From Chloroflexota bacterium (GTDB taxonomy: Bacteria > Chloroflexota > Dehalococcoidia > UBA1151 > TMED-70), in NCBI GenBank assembly GCA_002711965.1, contig PASM01000024.1, forward strand, positions 8,977 through 45,499: a stretch of DNA of 36,523 bases, read 5' to 3'. Of this stretch, positions 16,326 through 24,191 are shown piece after piece (positions within the stretch are counted from its first letter, which is position 1; every line of letters begins with the position of its first letter). The notes under the pieces were generated by a model. The model did not search any database. It had not been told where the DNA came from and saw only the letters and a list, made by a program, of their open reading frames with translations. A program made the position numbers and the translations under genes.

Positions 16326-17582
16326 ATGTTAGAAAAATTAGAAAAAAAATTAATAGAGGTAAAGAAATTTTCTTCAGATTTATCATTAATTGATTCTGAA
16401 AAAAGAAAATTATGCCTTAGCATATTGTCTTCTAAGCTTATTTCAAATAGTGCAAAAATTATTGAAATAAATTCTAATGAATTAAAAAATGCATCTATAA
16501 ATGGAATTGAAAACCATGTTATAGAAAGAATGAAAATTACTGATTCTACGATTTCTAGAATGGTTGATTCTTTGGAAAATGTATCAAATTTAGATGATAC
16601 TGTCTTAGAAGTAATAGACTCCAATATAAGAGACAATGGACTTGTAGTAAAGAAAGTTAGGGTTCCTTTAGGAGTTCTAGGTGTTATTTTTGAAAGCAGG
16701 CCAAATGTAGTTATAGAAATTGCATCTTTAGCAATTAAGTCTGGTAACGGCTTGGTTATGAGAGGAGGAAGTGATTGTATAAAGACCAATTTAGCTCTTT
16801 TTGAACTTGTTTCTGAATCTATGAAAGAGGCGGGATTGCCTGAGAAATCAATGTATTTTTTAGATTTTACTGATAGAAAAGCAGTAGATATTATTTTATC
16901 AATGGATAAATATATTGATTTACTTATACCTAGAGGATCTTCTTCTCTTGTAAATTTAGTGAATCAAAAAGCAAAAATGCCATCAATTACAGGAGGAGTG
17001 GGAGTTTGCCATACATTTATTGATAATAAAATTGATATGGAGTTAGCATTAAGTGTTCTTGATAATGCAAAAACTCAAAATACTTCAGTTTGTAATGCAT
17101 TAGATACTATAATTATTCACAATGAATCTTTAGATATTATAAATCCTTTATTTAATTTATTTTTAGAAAAAAAAGTTGAAATAAGGGCAGATAAATATTC
17201 GTATGAAAAATTTAATGAAAAATCAAAAATTAAATTAGCTTCAAAATCTGATTTTGGAGAAGAGTTTCTTGATTTAATTGTTAGCATAAAAACTGTAAAA
17301 AATATTGATGAAGCTATTAGTCATATAGAAAAATTTGGCTCAAAGCATTCTGAAGCAATAATAACTAATGATGAAAAACAAGCAAAATATTTTTTGGACA
17401 GAGTAGATGCATCTGCAGTTTTTCATAATACATCTACTAGATTCAACGATGGATTTGAACTAGGCTTAGGAGCTGAAGTTGCTGTTTCAACAGATAAATT
17501 ACATGCTAGAGGGCCAATGGGTATAAATGATTTAATGACCTATAAATGGGTGGTAACAGGAGAGGGACAACTAAGGTCTTAG
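16326..17582 (+). CDS. proA: gamma-glutamyl phosphate reductase
   Basis: A 418-residue NADPH-dependent aldehyde dehydrogenase superfamily enzyme that reduces gamma-glutamyl phosphate, the product of ProB, to glutamate semialdehyde. Visible motifs are the PLGVLGVIFESRPNV block (about 115-130), PRGSSSLV (about 202-209) and the catalytic-cysteine site TGGVGVCHTFID near 220-231; GPMGINDLMTYK closes the C terminus. Length is the family norm (about 417). It begins 5 bp after proB. Confidence 0.97.
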   Translation: MLEKLEKKLIEVKKFSSDLSLIDSEKRKLCLSILSSKLISNSAKIIEINSNELKNASINGIENHVIERMKITDSTISRMVDSLENVSNLDDTVLEVIDSNIRDNGLVVKKVRVPLGVLGVIFESRPNVVIEIASLAIKSGNGLVMRGGSDCIKTNLALFELVSESMKEAGLPEKSMYFLDFTDRKAVDIILSMDKYIDLLIPRGSSSLVNLVNQKAKMPSITGGVGVCHTFIDNKIDMELALSVLDNAKTQNTSVCNALDTIIIHNESLDIINPLFNLFLEKKVEIRADKYSYEKFNEKSKIKLASKSDFGEEFLDLIVSIKTVKNIDEAISHIEKFGSKHSEAIITNDEKQAKYFLDRVDASAVFHNTSTRFNDGFELGLGAEVAVSTDKLHARGPMGINDLMTYKWVVTGEGQLRS

Positions 17583-17588
17583 ATTTTT

Positions 17589-18491
17589 ATGAAGAACTTA
17601 AATACAATTATGGTTCCTGCATCATCTGCGAATTTAGGTTCGGGATTTGATGTTATTGGAGCATGCTTAAATGTTTGGAATGAGATTAATTTTAGAAAAT
17701 CAAAGTTCAATATTGAAAATATTGGATTTGGATCTGAAACTTTGAATACCACAAAAGAAAATCTGATTTATAGGTCCTATGTACATACAACTAATATTTT
17801 AGGCGAAAAAGAAATAGAAGTTTCACTAAAATGCCAAAATTCAATACCAACTTCTGGAGGCCTAGGAAGTAGTTCTTCCGCTGTAATAGCGGGTATTTTA
17901 TTGGCATATTCAGTTCATAATATTGATTTAGATAATGATGATATTTTTCAAATAGCTTCTGACATTGAGGGTCATCCTGACAATGTTGGCCCTGCTTTAT
18001 ATGGTGGAATAACATTAGGATTTAAGGATTTAGAAAAATGGTATATTAGCAACATAAAATTTGATAAAAACTTAAAAATCGTTTCATTTGTTTCTGATCA
18101 AAAAATTCTTACAAGTGAATCAAGGGCTGCTTTACCAAACACAATTTCAAGAGAAGATGCAGTTTATAATATTACTCGTTCTGCATTATTGGTTAACTCT
18201 CTAAATACAAATGATTTTGCTCTTCTAAAATATGCATTTCAGGATAAGCTTCATGAACAGTATAGAACTCCTGAAATTAAAGGATTTTCAACTATTAGTA
18301 ATGCAGCCATGAATGCAGGTGCAATATCAACTTATCTATCTGGTTCAGGTCCTACTATTTCAGCTATTACTCTAGGAAAAGAGCTTACTATAAATTATGA
18401 GATGTTAGATGCTGCGAATAAGCTTAATCTTCCAGGAAATGGGATAATTTCTTCTATTTCTGAAAAAGGAGCATATGTTCTTGAAAAATAA
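17589..18491 (+). CDS. thrB: homoserine kinase
   Basis: A 300-residue GHMP-family kinase that phosphorylates L-homoserine for threonine synthesis. It has an N-terminal PASSANLGSGFDVIG block (residues 8-22), the ATP loop PTSGGLGSSSSAV (about 89-101), EGHPDNVGPALYGG (about 130) and a C-terminal GSGPTISAI motif. It lies 6 bp after proA and overlaps lysC by 17 bp, coupling the two aspartate-family genes. Confidence 0.95.
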   Translation: MKNLNTIMVPASSANLGSGFDVIGACLNVWNEINFRKSKFNIENIGFGSETLNTTKENLIYRSYVHTTNILGEKEIEVSLKCQNSIPTSGGLGSSSSAVIAGILLAYSVHNIDLDNDDIFQIASDIEGHPDNVGPALYGGITLGFKDLEKWYISNIKFDKNLKIVSFVSDQKILTSESRAALPNTISREDAVYNITRSALLVNSLNTNDFALLKYAFQDKLHEQYRTPEIKGFSTISNAAMNAGAISTYLSGSGPTISAITLGKELTINYEMLDAANKLNLPGNGIISSISEKGAYVLEK

Positions 18492-19707
18492 TATTGTTGT
18501 ACAAAAATATGGTGGGACTTCCATAGGTGATGTAGACAAGCTAAAACTGATCGCCAAAAAAGTAGTTGAAAAAAAATCTGAAGGATTTTTTCCAGTCGTT
18601 GTAGTGTCTGCTATGGGTAAAACCACAGATGAATTGGTTGAGATGTCTGAAAAGGTTACATTTAACCAAACTGAACCAGACTTAAGAGAGAAAGATACAT
18701 TGCTTTCAACAGGAGAGCTTGTTTCAGCTACCTTGCTTGCTATGTCTATTAAGTCTTTAGGGGAAGAGGTAATTAGCCTTTCAGGTCCTCAGGCAGGAAT
18801 TTTTACGGACCAAATTCATGGTTCAGCAAGAATATCTGATATTAACACTGAAAGAATGTTGAATGAAATCAATAAAAATAAAATTTTGATTATAGCTGGA
18901 TTTCAAGGAATAAATACCGAAGGAGATATTACTACTCTTGGCAGAGGAGGGTCTGATACGACAGCAGTAGCTTTAGCAGCGGCATTGAAAGCAGATGTGT
19001 GTGAAATTTTTACTGATGTAGAAGGTATTTATACTACTGACCCAAGGATTGTTTCAACTGCTAGGAAAATAAATTTTATTAACTATGAAGATATGCTTGA
19101 AATGGCTGTTTTAGGTGCAAAGATGCATCCAAGATCTATTGAACTAGCATCTGTTTATGATGTACCTGTGTATGTTGCAGGAACATTTTCTAAAACTAAG
19201 GGAACACTTATTGTAAAAGGAGATAATATGGAGAACAACAAAACTGTTACAGGAATAGCGATTGATAAAAAAGTATCAAAGATAACTGTAAAAAAAATAA
19301 AAAATATACCAGGTACAGCTGCATCTATATTGAAACCTTTATCCGATCAATCTATAAGCATAGATGTTATTGTCCAAAATATTCCTATGGATGGTTTTAT
19401 TGACTTTTCTTTTTCTGTTTCAGACGATGACTTGCAAAGAGCATATGATATTTTAATGGATCAAATAAATCTTGATTTTGAAGATATCATAAAAGGTAGT
19501 GGATTTGCAAAAATTAGTCTTGTAGGGACGGGAATGCAAAATGCTCCAGGCTATGCAACAGAAATGTTTAATGCTCTAGGAAATGAAAAAATAAATATAG
19601 AAATGATCACAACATCTGAAATAAGAATTACATGTCTTATAAGTGAAAATGATGTTAAATCTGCAGTTAATGCTTTACACTCGACATTTGAGTTAGATAA
19701 AGAGTAA
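18475..19707 (+). CDS. lysC: aspartate kinase
   Basis: A 410-residue aspartokinase, first step for lysine, threonine and methionine. VQKYGGTSIG (residues 9-18) and TLGRGGSDTTA (about 158-168) belong to the kinase domain, and FTDVEGIYTTDPR (about 179-191) is the conserved substrate/ATP loop. Two ACT domains occupy about 260-410 (including LVGTGMQNAPGYATEMF) and should give feedback control. Length fits the monofunctional alpha form. The ATG lies inside the end of thrB after AAGGAG, so translation is coupled. Confidence 0.96.
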   Translation: MFLKNNIVVQKYGGTSIGDVDKLKLIAKKVVEKKSEGFFPVVVVSAMGKTTDELVEMSEKVTFNQTEPDLREKDTLLSTGELVSATLLAMSIKSLGEEVISLSGPQAGIFTDQIHGSARISDINTERMLNEINKNKILIIAGFQGINTEGDITTLGRGGSDTTAVALAAALKADVCEIFTDVEGIYTTDPRIVSTARKINFINYEDMLEMAVLGAKMHPRSIELASVYDVPVYVAGTFSKTKGTLIVKGDNMENNKTVTGIAIDKKVSKITVKKIKNIPGTAASILKPLSDQSISIDVIVQNIPMDGFIDFSFSVSDDDLQRAYDILMDQINLDFEDIIKGSGFAKISLVGTGMQNAPGYATEMFNALGNEKINIEMITTSEIRITCLISENDVKSAVNALHSTFELDKE

Positions 19708-19725
19708 AAGCTTAGTCAGCTTTTA
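19705..19725. terminator. bidirectional terminator shared by lysC and recF
   Basis: TAAAAGCT (19705-19712) and AGCTTTTA (19718-19725) form an 8-bp stem with a 5-base loop (TAGTC). The A/T runs on both sides give each strand a U-containing end. The stem begins at the lysC stop codon (TAA 19705-19707) and includes the last base of the recF stop, so one small hairpin appears to end both convergent genes. The U tract is short (four), which keeps the confidence moderate. Confidence 0.55.
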
Positions 19726-20866
19726 TAATTCCTTCATTTATTGAAAAATATTTACCGTCTTTTATATTTTTTTTGTCTATCAAAGAAATATCTGCTGTTG
19801 ATAGTAAAATTTGATCAAAATCTAAAATTTCAGTTACAACTTTTTCTCTCATTTTTTCATCCAATTCTGAAAAAATATCATCCAAAATTAAAACAGGCTT
19901 TCTTTTTGTAATATTTCTTATTTCTTTTGCTTCAGATAATTTTAAAGATAGCGATATTATTCTTGATTGACCTCTAGAAGCAGTGATTGAAGCTGGGGCA
20001 TCATTGAAAACTATGTCAAAATCATCTCTGTGAGGACCTATAGTAGTTATTCTCTGGTCAATATCTCTTAGATGGGTTTTTTTCAATGATTCGTAAAATA
20101 TTAGTTTTATCTCATCAATACTTGGTTCGTCCTCAAGAAATTTATTTTCAATATTTCTTCCCATTTTGGGTAAATATTTAATATTTAGATCAATTTTTTC
20201 ATTAAAATTTTTAGCAAATTCATTGCTGCTTTTTCTAATAGTTTTTATTATTTTATTTCTTTCAAAAAAAATATTTGCTGCTTCTTCAGATAGCCTATTA
20301 TCCCAAAATTCAATTTCTTTTTCGTTGCTTTTTCCGTCCTTGATATTTTTTAGTAGACTATTTCTTTGAAATAGTACTTTTTGATATCTTTGTAGGTTTT
20401 TTACATGATCATTATTGATTTGGCTAAGCAATATGTTTAAATATTTTCGCCTAATAAGAGGCGGGCCAGAAATTATTGAAATATCATCTGTATCAAAAAA
20501 AACTGAGTTAATATTTCCAACAAATTCTTGATTAGATACTATTACTCCATTAATTCTGAAAGTCTTGACTAGGTCTGAACTTTTTGAAATATCATAATCT
20601 ATTTGTGCCTTAATATTTCTGTTTTTTTCCTCTGCTATTCCTAATACTTGTGTGTGCCCTCCTGTTTCTAAAAGAGAATTATTTATTAGAAATTTATCAT
20701 TTGAAACTCTTGAAGATTTTGCTATAGATAAAAGATATATTCCTTCAAATAAATTACTTTTTCCTTGCCCATTGAGTCCAGAAAAAATATTAAACCCATC
20801 CTGAAGGTCTATAGAAGAATTTTTATGATTTCTATAATTAGAAAGAGATAATGTTTTTATTTTTAT
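19712..20866 (-). CDS. recF: DNA repair ATPase RecF with apparent AUA start
   Basis: RecF loads RecA at single-strand gaps together with RecO and RecR. The open frame runs without stops from 20866 to 19712 (384 residues, family about 360-380). It covers the SMC-like N terminus KTLSLSNYRNH (about 4-14), Walker A SGLNGQGKSN (29-38), the ABC signature SRGQSRIISLSL and Walker B VLILDDIFSELD. No ATG, GTG or TTG exists between the in-frame stop at 20870-20872 and the TTG at 20429-20431, which would remove the whole ATP-binding N terminus. The start is placed at ATA (20864-20866), 7 bases after an AGGG ribosome site, where family members begin with Met. It lies apart from dnaA/dnaN. Frame and identity are certain; the start codon is unusual or a sequence error. 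Confidence 0.9.
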   Translation of the reverse strand: MKIKTLSLSNYRNHKNSSIDLQDGFNIFSGLNGQGKSNLFEGIYLLSIAKSSRVSNDKFLINNSLLETGGHTQVLGIAEEKNRNIKAQIDYDISKSSDLVKTFRINGVIVSNQEFVGNINSVFFDTDDISIISGPPLIRRKYLNILLSQINNDHVKNLQRYQKVLFQRNSLLKNIKDGKSNEKEIEFWDNRLSEEAANIFFERNKIIKTIRKSSNEFAKNFNEKIDLNIKYLPKMGRNIENKFLEDEPSIDEIKLIFYESLKKTHLRDIDQRITTIGPHRDDFDIVFNDAPASITASRGQSRIISLSLKLSEAKEIRNITKRKPVLILDDIFSELDEKMREKVVTEILDFDQILLSTADISLIDKKNIKDGKYFSINEGIIKAD

Positions 20867-20962
20867 CTTTTAGCCCTATAAATACTTTTTTAATATGATA
20901 GTTTTTTATCTTTAGTAAGTATTTGTTTTTTAGCTTTATTTTTGTAATCAATTAATTATTTA

Positions 20963-21712
20963 ATGAATTATATGTATAAATCCGTAACAATTGATATATG
21001 GGAAACGATAATTGGGGAAAGAAACTTTTCTTCTTTTTCTAAAACTAGAAGAGAAATTAAAACTAGGTATGCGTATGAATATTTATTAAAGTTTTCCAAT
21101 AAAATTGACTATTCTAAAGTATCTTTGGCTCATGATTTTGTTGCTGATTCAATAAATAAATTTTCTAGATTTCATTCAGATAGACTTTTTTATGATTGGG
21201 TTGAGACTTTTATCAATAAAATAGATAAAAATCTTATAAATAAATTAAATACTGAGGAAATCATTTCACTAGGTGATGAATTAGATAAAGCATTTTTAGA
21301 AAACCCTCCTGAAATTTTTGACGGAACGTATGAATTATTAGATTTTTGTAGAACTAAAGACTTGAGAATAGGAATAATTTCAAATACTGGATTTAATTCG
21401 CCTAAAGTATATCGAGAATTTTTTTCTAAAAATAATTTATTTTATGACACAATTTCTCTATCAAATGAATTAGGAACAGCTAAACCTCATTCAAAAATAT
21501 TTTTAGAAACGTTGAAAAACTTAGAAACGGATCCGGAAAATGCAATTCATTTTGGAGACAACCCTGTTGCAGATATTTTAGGAGCTTTGAATGTAGGCAT
21601 GGAAGCTGTATTGATATCTAAAAACAATTCAAAAAAACCAGTAAATGAAAAGCATAGAGCTGTCATAGATAATATATCTTTTTCAATTGATATTATTTCA
21701 TCTTGGATTTAA
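20963..21712 (+). CDS. HAD-superfamily hydrolase
   Basis: A 249-residue haloacid-dehalogenase-like hydrolase with a helical cap (about 20-110). The motifs are nucleophile Asp11 in TIDIWETI, motif II GIISNTG (about 133-139), motif III lysine in GTAKPHSKIF and motif IV HFGDNPVADILGA. In motif I the second Asp of the usual D-x-D is Trp (D-I-W). That variant is seen in some dehalogenase-like members and argues against a standard phosphatase mechanism. Either ATG 20963 or ATG 20972 may be the start. The 3' end overlaps the convergent membrane-protein gene by 15 bp. Substrate unknown. Confidence 0.82.
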   Translation: MNYMYKSVTIDIWETIIGERNFSSFSKTRREIKTRYAYEYLLKFSNKIDYSKVSLAHDFVADSINKFSRFHSDRLFYDWVETFINKIDKNLINKLNTEEIISLGDELDKAFLENPPEIFDGTYELLDFCRTKDLRIGIISNTGFNSPKVYREFFSKNNLFYDTISLSNELGTAKPHSKIFLETLKNLETDPENAIHFGDNPVADILGALNVGMEAVLISKNNSKKPVNEKHRAVIDNISFSIDIISSWI

Positions 21713-22393
21713 TCTTCTGTCTAAGAACAAAGAAGTTATGAAAAATAGAAAATTTATAATCACAAAAACAAGTAAAATAGCCAAGCAAACTTCTAAAAAG
21801 AATCTTTCAGGGAACATTATTAATAAATAATCACTTCTAGGATCAAGAATCCATAAATCGTTCCTAAAAAAAATTTTATGAAACAAAATAAAAGTTGCAT
21901 TAAAATTTATTATTATTCCAAACAAAATTATAATAAAAATACTACTCCAAATTAATAAAGATTTATAAACAATGTTAAAGAGAAAGCTAAATAATTGCTT
22001 AAAACCATTTTTATAAGAAATTATTACAATGGCAAAAAATATAAAAAATAATGATATTTTTTCAAATAAAAGAGTTGCTTTTACTAGATTTTTTACATCA
22101 ATCATATGGTCTATTTCCCTTTGATTAAATAAATTGAAAACTGTTGTCCCTGGCTGTTGAAGAGAGATTTCTATTTTTTCTTGATCATCTTTAAAATAAT
22201 CTTTTATTTGGTCAGATACTGAATTGAGCTGGTCTTCATTTAAATTGGTTTTATATGAAATATTATTCCTTTCCCAATTAAATTCATAAATCCAATCAGA
22301 AAATGTTATCATTTCGAAACTAATAGTTATTATAAAAGGAACCCAGAGAATATAAGTAAGAACTTTCAATAAGGGGAAGATTTTTTTAGTCAT
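21698..22393 (-). CDS. hypothetical membrane protein
   Basis: A 231-residue protein of unrecognised family. There is one hydrophobic segment near the N terminus (about 8-27); a charged extracytoplasmic stretch (about 30-100, with SYKTNLNEDQL and QPGTTVFNLFNQREIDHMID); then three further membrane segments near 100-122, 140-165 and 195-225, ending in a basic tail (LDRRLNPR). This resembles small DUF1461-like (TIGR01906) integral membrane proteins, which share a long loop after helix one and three later helices; that resemblance is a guess. It is convergent with the HAD gene (15-bp overlap) and divergent from mazG (23-bp gap). Confidence 0.65.
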   Translation of the reverse strand: MTKKIFPLLKVLTYILWVPFIITISFEMITFSDWIYEFNWERNNISYKTNLNEDQLNSVSDQIKDYFKDDQEKIEISLQQPGTTVFNLFNQREIDHMIDVKNLVKATLLFEKISLFFIFFAIVIISYKNGFKQLFSFLFNIVYKSLLIWSSIFIIILFGIIINFNATFILFHKIFFRNDLWILDPRSDYLLIMFPERFFLEVCLAILLVFVIINFLFFITSLFLDRRLNPR

Positions 22394-22416
22394 ACAATAT
22401 TATAACTTTTTAAATT

Positions 22417-23106
22417 ATGAAAAAAAACGACATCAATAAATTAGAAAAAATCATTGAAGAACTTAGATCTGAGAATGGATGCCCTTGGGATAGAGATCTT
22501 ACATTAGAAAAATTATCCCAACTAACAATTGAAGAATCATATGAATTATTAGATGCTGTTGAAAAAAAAGATAATAAAAAGATAATTGATGAGTTATCAG
22601 ATCTTTTAACTCACATTGTTTTTTATTTTCAAATTGGAAGTACTACAAATGAATTTAAGAAAAATAATATAATTGACCATGCTATTGAAAAACTTATTAA
22701 TAGGCACCCTCATGTATTTGATAAATCTTTCAAAAAAAAATTTAATACGCCTGAAGAAGTTGAACAAAACTGGAATTTTTTAAAAGGTAAAAAGGAACAA
22801 CCTTCAGATGACTTAGATTTCAATGGCCCATCAGGGATTTCGGCTGAAAGAATTATAAAAACTTTGATTGAACTTGGTATAACTCTCGATGAAAAAGAGA
22901 TTACGAAAAACGAGTTAGAAAACCCAAAAAATTTATTGTTCTTTATTTATTTTTTGATGATCCAGAGAGGAGAAAATCCTGAACTTGAATTTAGAAGCAA
23001 GTTAGGAGAGATAAAAAAAGAAATAAAAAAGTTAGAGAAAAAAGAAGGTTTAAGATTTGAACAGTTAGAAAAAAATAAGATTAAGCGAATTCTATTTCCT
23101 GATTAG
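22417..23106 (+). CDS. mazG: nucleoside triphosphate pyrophosphohydrolase MazG
   Basis: A 229-residue all-alpha NTP pyrophosphatase that hydrolyses NTPs to NMP and PPi (house-cleaning, ppGpp modulation in E. coli). The first MazG domain is complete: GCPWDRDLTLEKL (21-33), the metal-binding E-E-x-x-E (Glu39, Glu40, Glu43) and D-E-L-S-D (58-62). NRHPHVFDK follows near 89-97. The second MazG repeat (about 130-210) lacks the E-x-x-E / E-x-x-D set and is degenerate, so only one active site is expected. Its 3' end overlaps selD by 26 bp on the opposite strand. Confidence 0.92.
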   Translation: MKKNDINKLEKIIEELRSENGCPWDRDLTLEKLSQLTIEESYELLDAVEKKDNKKIIDELSDLLTHIVFYFQIGSTTNEFKKNNIIDHAIEKLINRHPHVFDKSFKKKFNTPEEVEQNWNFLKGKKEQPSDDLDFNGPSGISAERIIKTLIELGITLDEKEITKNELENPKNLLFFIYFLMIQRGENPELEFRSKLGEIKKEIKKLEKKEGLRFEQLEKNKIKRILFPD

Positions 23107-23117
23107 ATTTCTTAATC
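23079..23117 (-). terminator. possible selD terminator inside the mazG 3' end
   Basis: Minus-strand GATTAAG (23117-23111) and CTTAATC (23085-23079) form a 7-bp stem followed by TTATTTTTTT, a U-rich tract. The stem includes the selD stop codon and the T tract lies within the mazG reading frame. The 25-base loop makes the hairpin modest in strength. Confidence 0.4.
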
Positions 23118-24124
23118 GTTTCTCCAATTTTTCTAACAACTAAATTTTTATTTTCAGAAAGTTTTTTTTGAAAGTCTTTTGATTTATCTTTATCAACAGT
23201 AAATAGTAATCCTCCTGAAGTTTGAGGATCAAATAAAATCATTTTCTCAGAATTCTTTAGAGAATTATTCCATGTAATATTTGTATTGAAAAATTTTTCA
23301 TTATTTATTGCTCCTGATGACCAATTTTCTTCTATTGAAATTTCTAACAAACCTTCAATCAAAGGAATATCTGAAAAATTTAATTTAGCAGATATTTTAC
23401 TTGCATTCAGTATATTTTTTAAATGGCCTATAAGTCCGTATCCAGTTACATCAGTGCAAGCTTTTACTTTAAATTCCTTAGCTACTTCAGAAGCAGATTT
23501 ATTTAATTCCAACATATAGGAAATCCCATTAGGATAATCAGATAAATTTATATTTGAGTTTTTAGCAGCTGTTATTAAAATTCCATTTCCTAATGGTTTG
23601 GTTAGAATAATATCTTGATTTGGCTTAGCATTATCTAGCTTCATTAATTGCTTAGGCTCTATTTCTCCTATAACTGCTAGCCCATATTTGGGTTCATTAT
23701 CGTTTATGGTATGCCCTCCAGCTATTATTACATTTGCTTCATTCGCCTTGCTAATACCTCCATTAATAATTTCTTCAATAAATTTTTCTGGAATATTATC
23801 TGAAAAACAGCATATATTAAGTGCTAAGGTAGGGTTCCCACCCATCGCATATACATCAGAAATAGCATTTGCTGCAGAAATTTGACCAAATAAAAACGGA
23901 TCATCAACTACGGGAGCAAAAAAATCAGTAGTGAATATAATAGCTTTATCATCGGATATTTTGTAAACAGCAGCGTCATCTTTAGTTTTTTGATCAACTA
24001 AAATTTTGTCAGATGAAATTGATTTGTTTATCTGGCCCAGAACCCTGTCCAGTACTTCTATTGAAGCTTTTCCAGCTCAACCTCCGCAACTAGAAAAGTT
24101 TGTAAGTCTTATTTCTTTTTCCAT
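23081..24124 (-). CDS. selD: selenide, water dikinase, itself a selenoprotein (Sec16)
   Basis: SelD makes selenophosphate from selenide and ATP, the selenium donor for tRNA-Sec and for 2-selenouridine. The gene is complete only if the in-frame TGA at 24077-24079 is read as selenocysteine: residues 11-19 then read S-S-C-G-G-U-A-G-K, matching the glycine-rich catalytic loop of the family in which position U is Cys or Sec and Lys is essential. After the TGA the frame continues with DDAAVY, TTDFFAPVVDDPFLFG, ANAISDVYAMGGNP, and C-terminal CTDVTGYGLIGHL and DPQTSGGLLF. Total 347 residues, equal to E. coli SelD. TGA is a normal stop elsewhere in the window. It implies SelA, SelB and tRNA-Sec genes elsewhere in this genome. 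Divergent from lysA, convergent with mazG. Confidence 0.93.
24032..24052 (-). promoter_or_regulatory. candidate bacterial SECIS hairpin in selD
   Basis: On the minus strand, 25-45 bases after the UGA, CUGG-A-CAG and CUG-GG-CCAG form a 7-bp stem with small bulges closed by a four-base loop GGUU. A short helix with G-G-U in the apical loop, inside about 16-37 bases after the UGA, is what SelB recognises in bacterial SECIS elements (loop GGUC in E. coli fdhF). The loop lies at bases 33-36, near the far limit of that window. Confidence 0.55.
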
Positions 24125-24191
24125 TTAATGTTTTTTTTAATTAAAAGTTATAGAATTTATATTATTCAGTGAACAAAAAATAAGGTAAATT

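Noticed and set aside
24077..24079. UGA in selD read as Trp (recoded genetic code) or as a pseudogene stop
   Set aside because: TGA ends lysA and dnaG normally and TGG is used for Trp throughout. The position is the known Cys/Sec site and the frame is intact on both sides.
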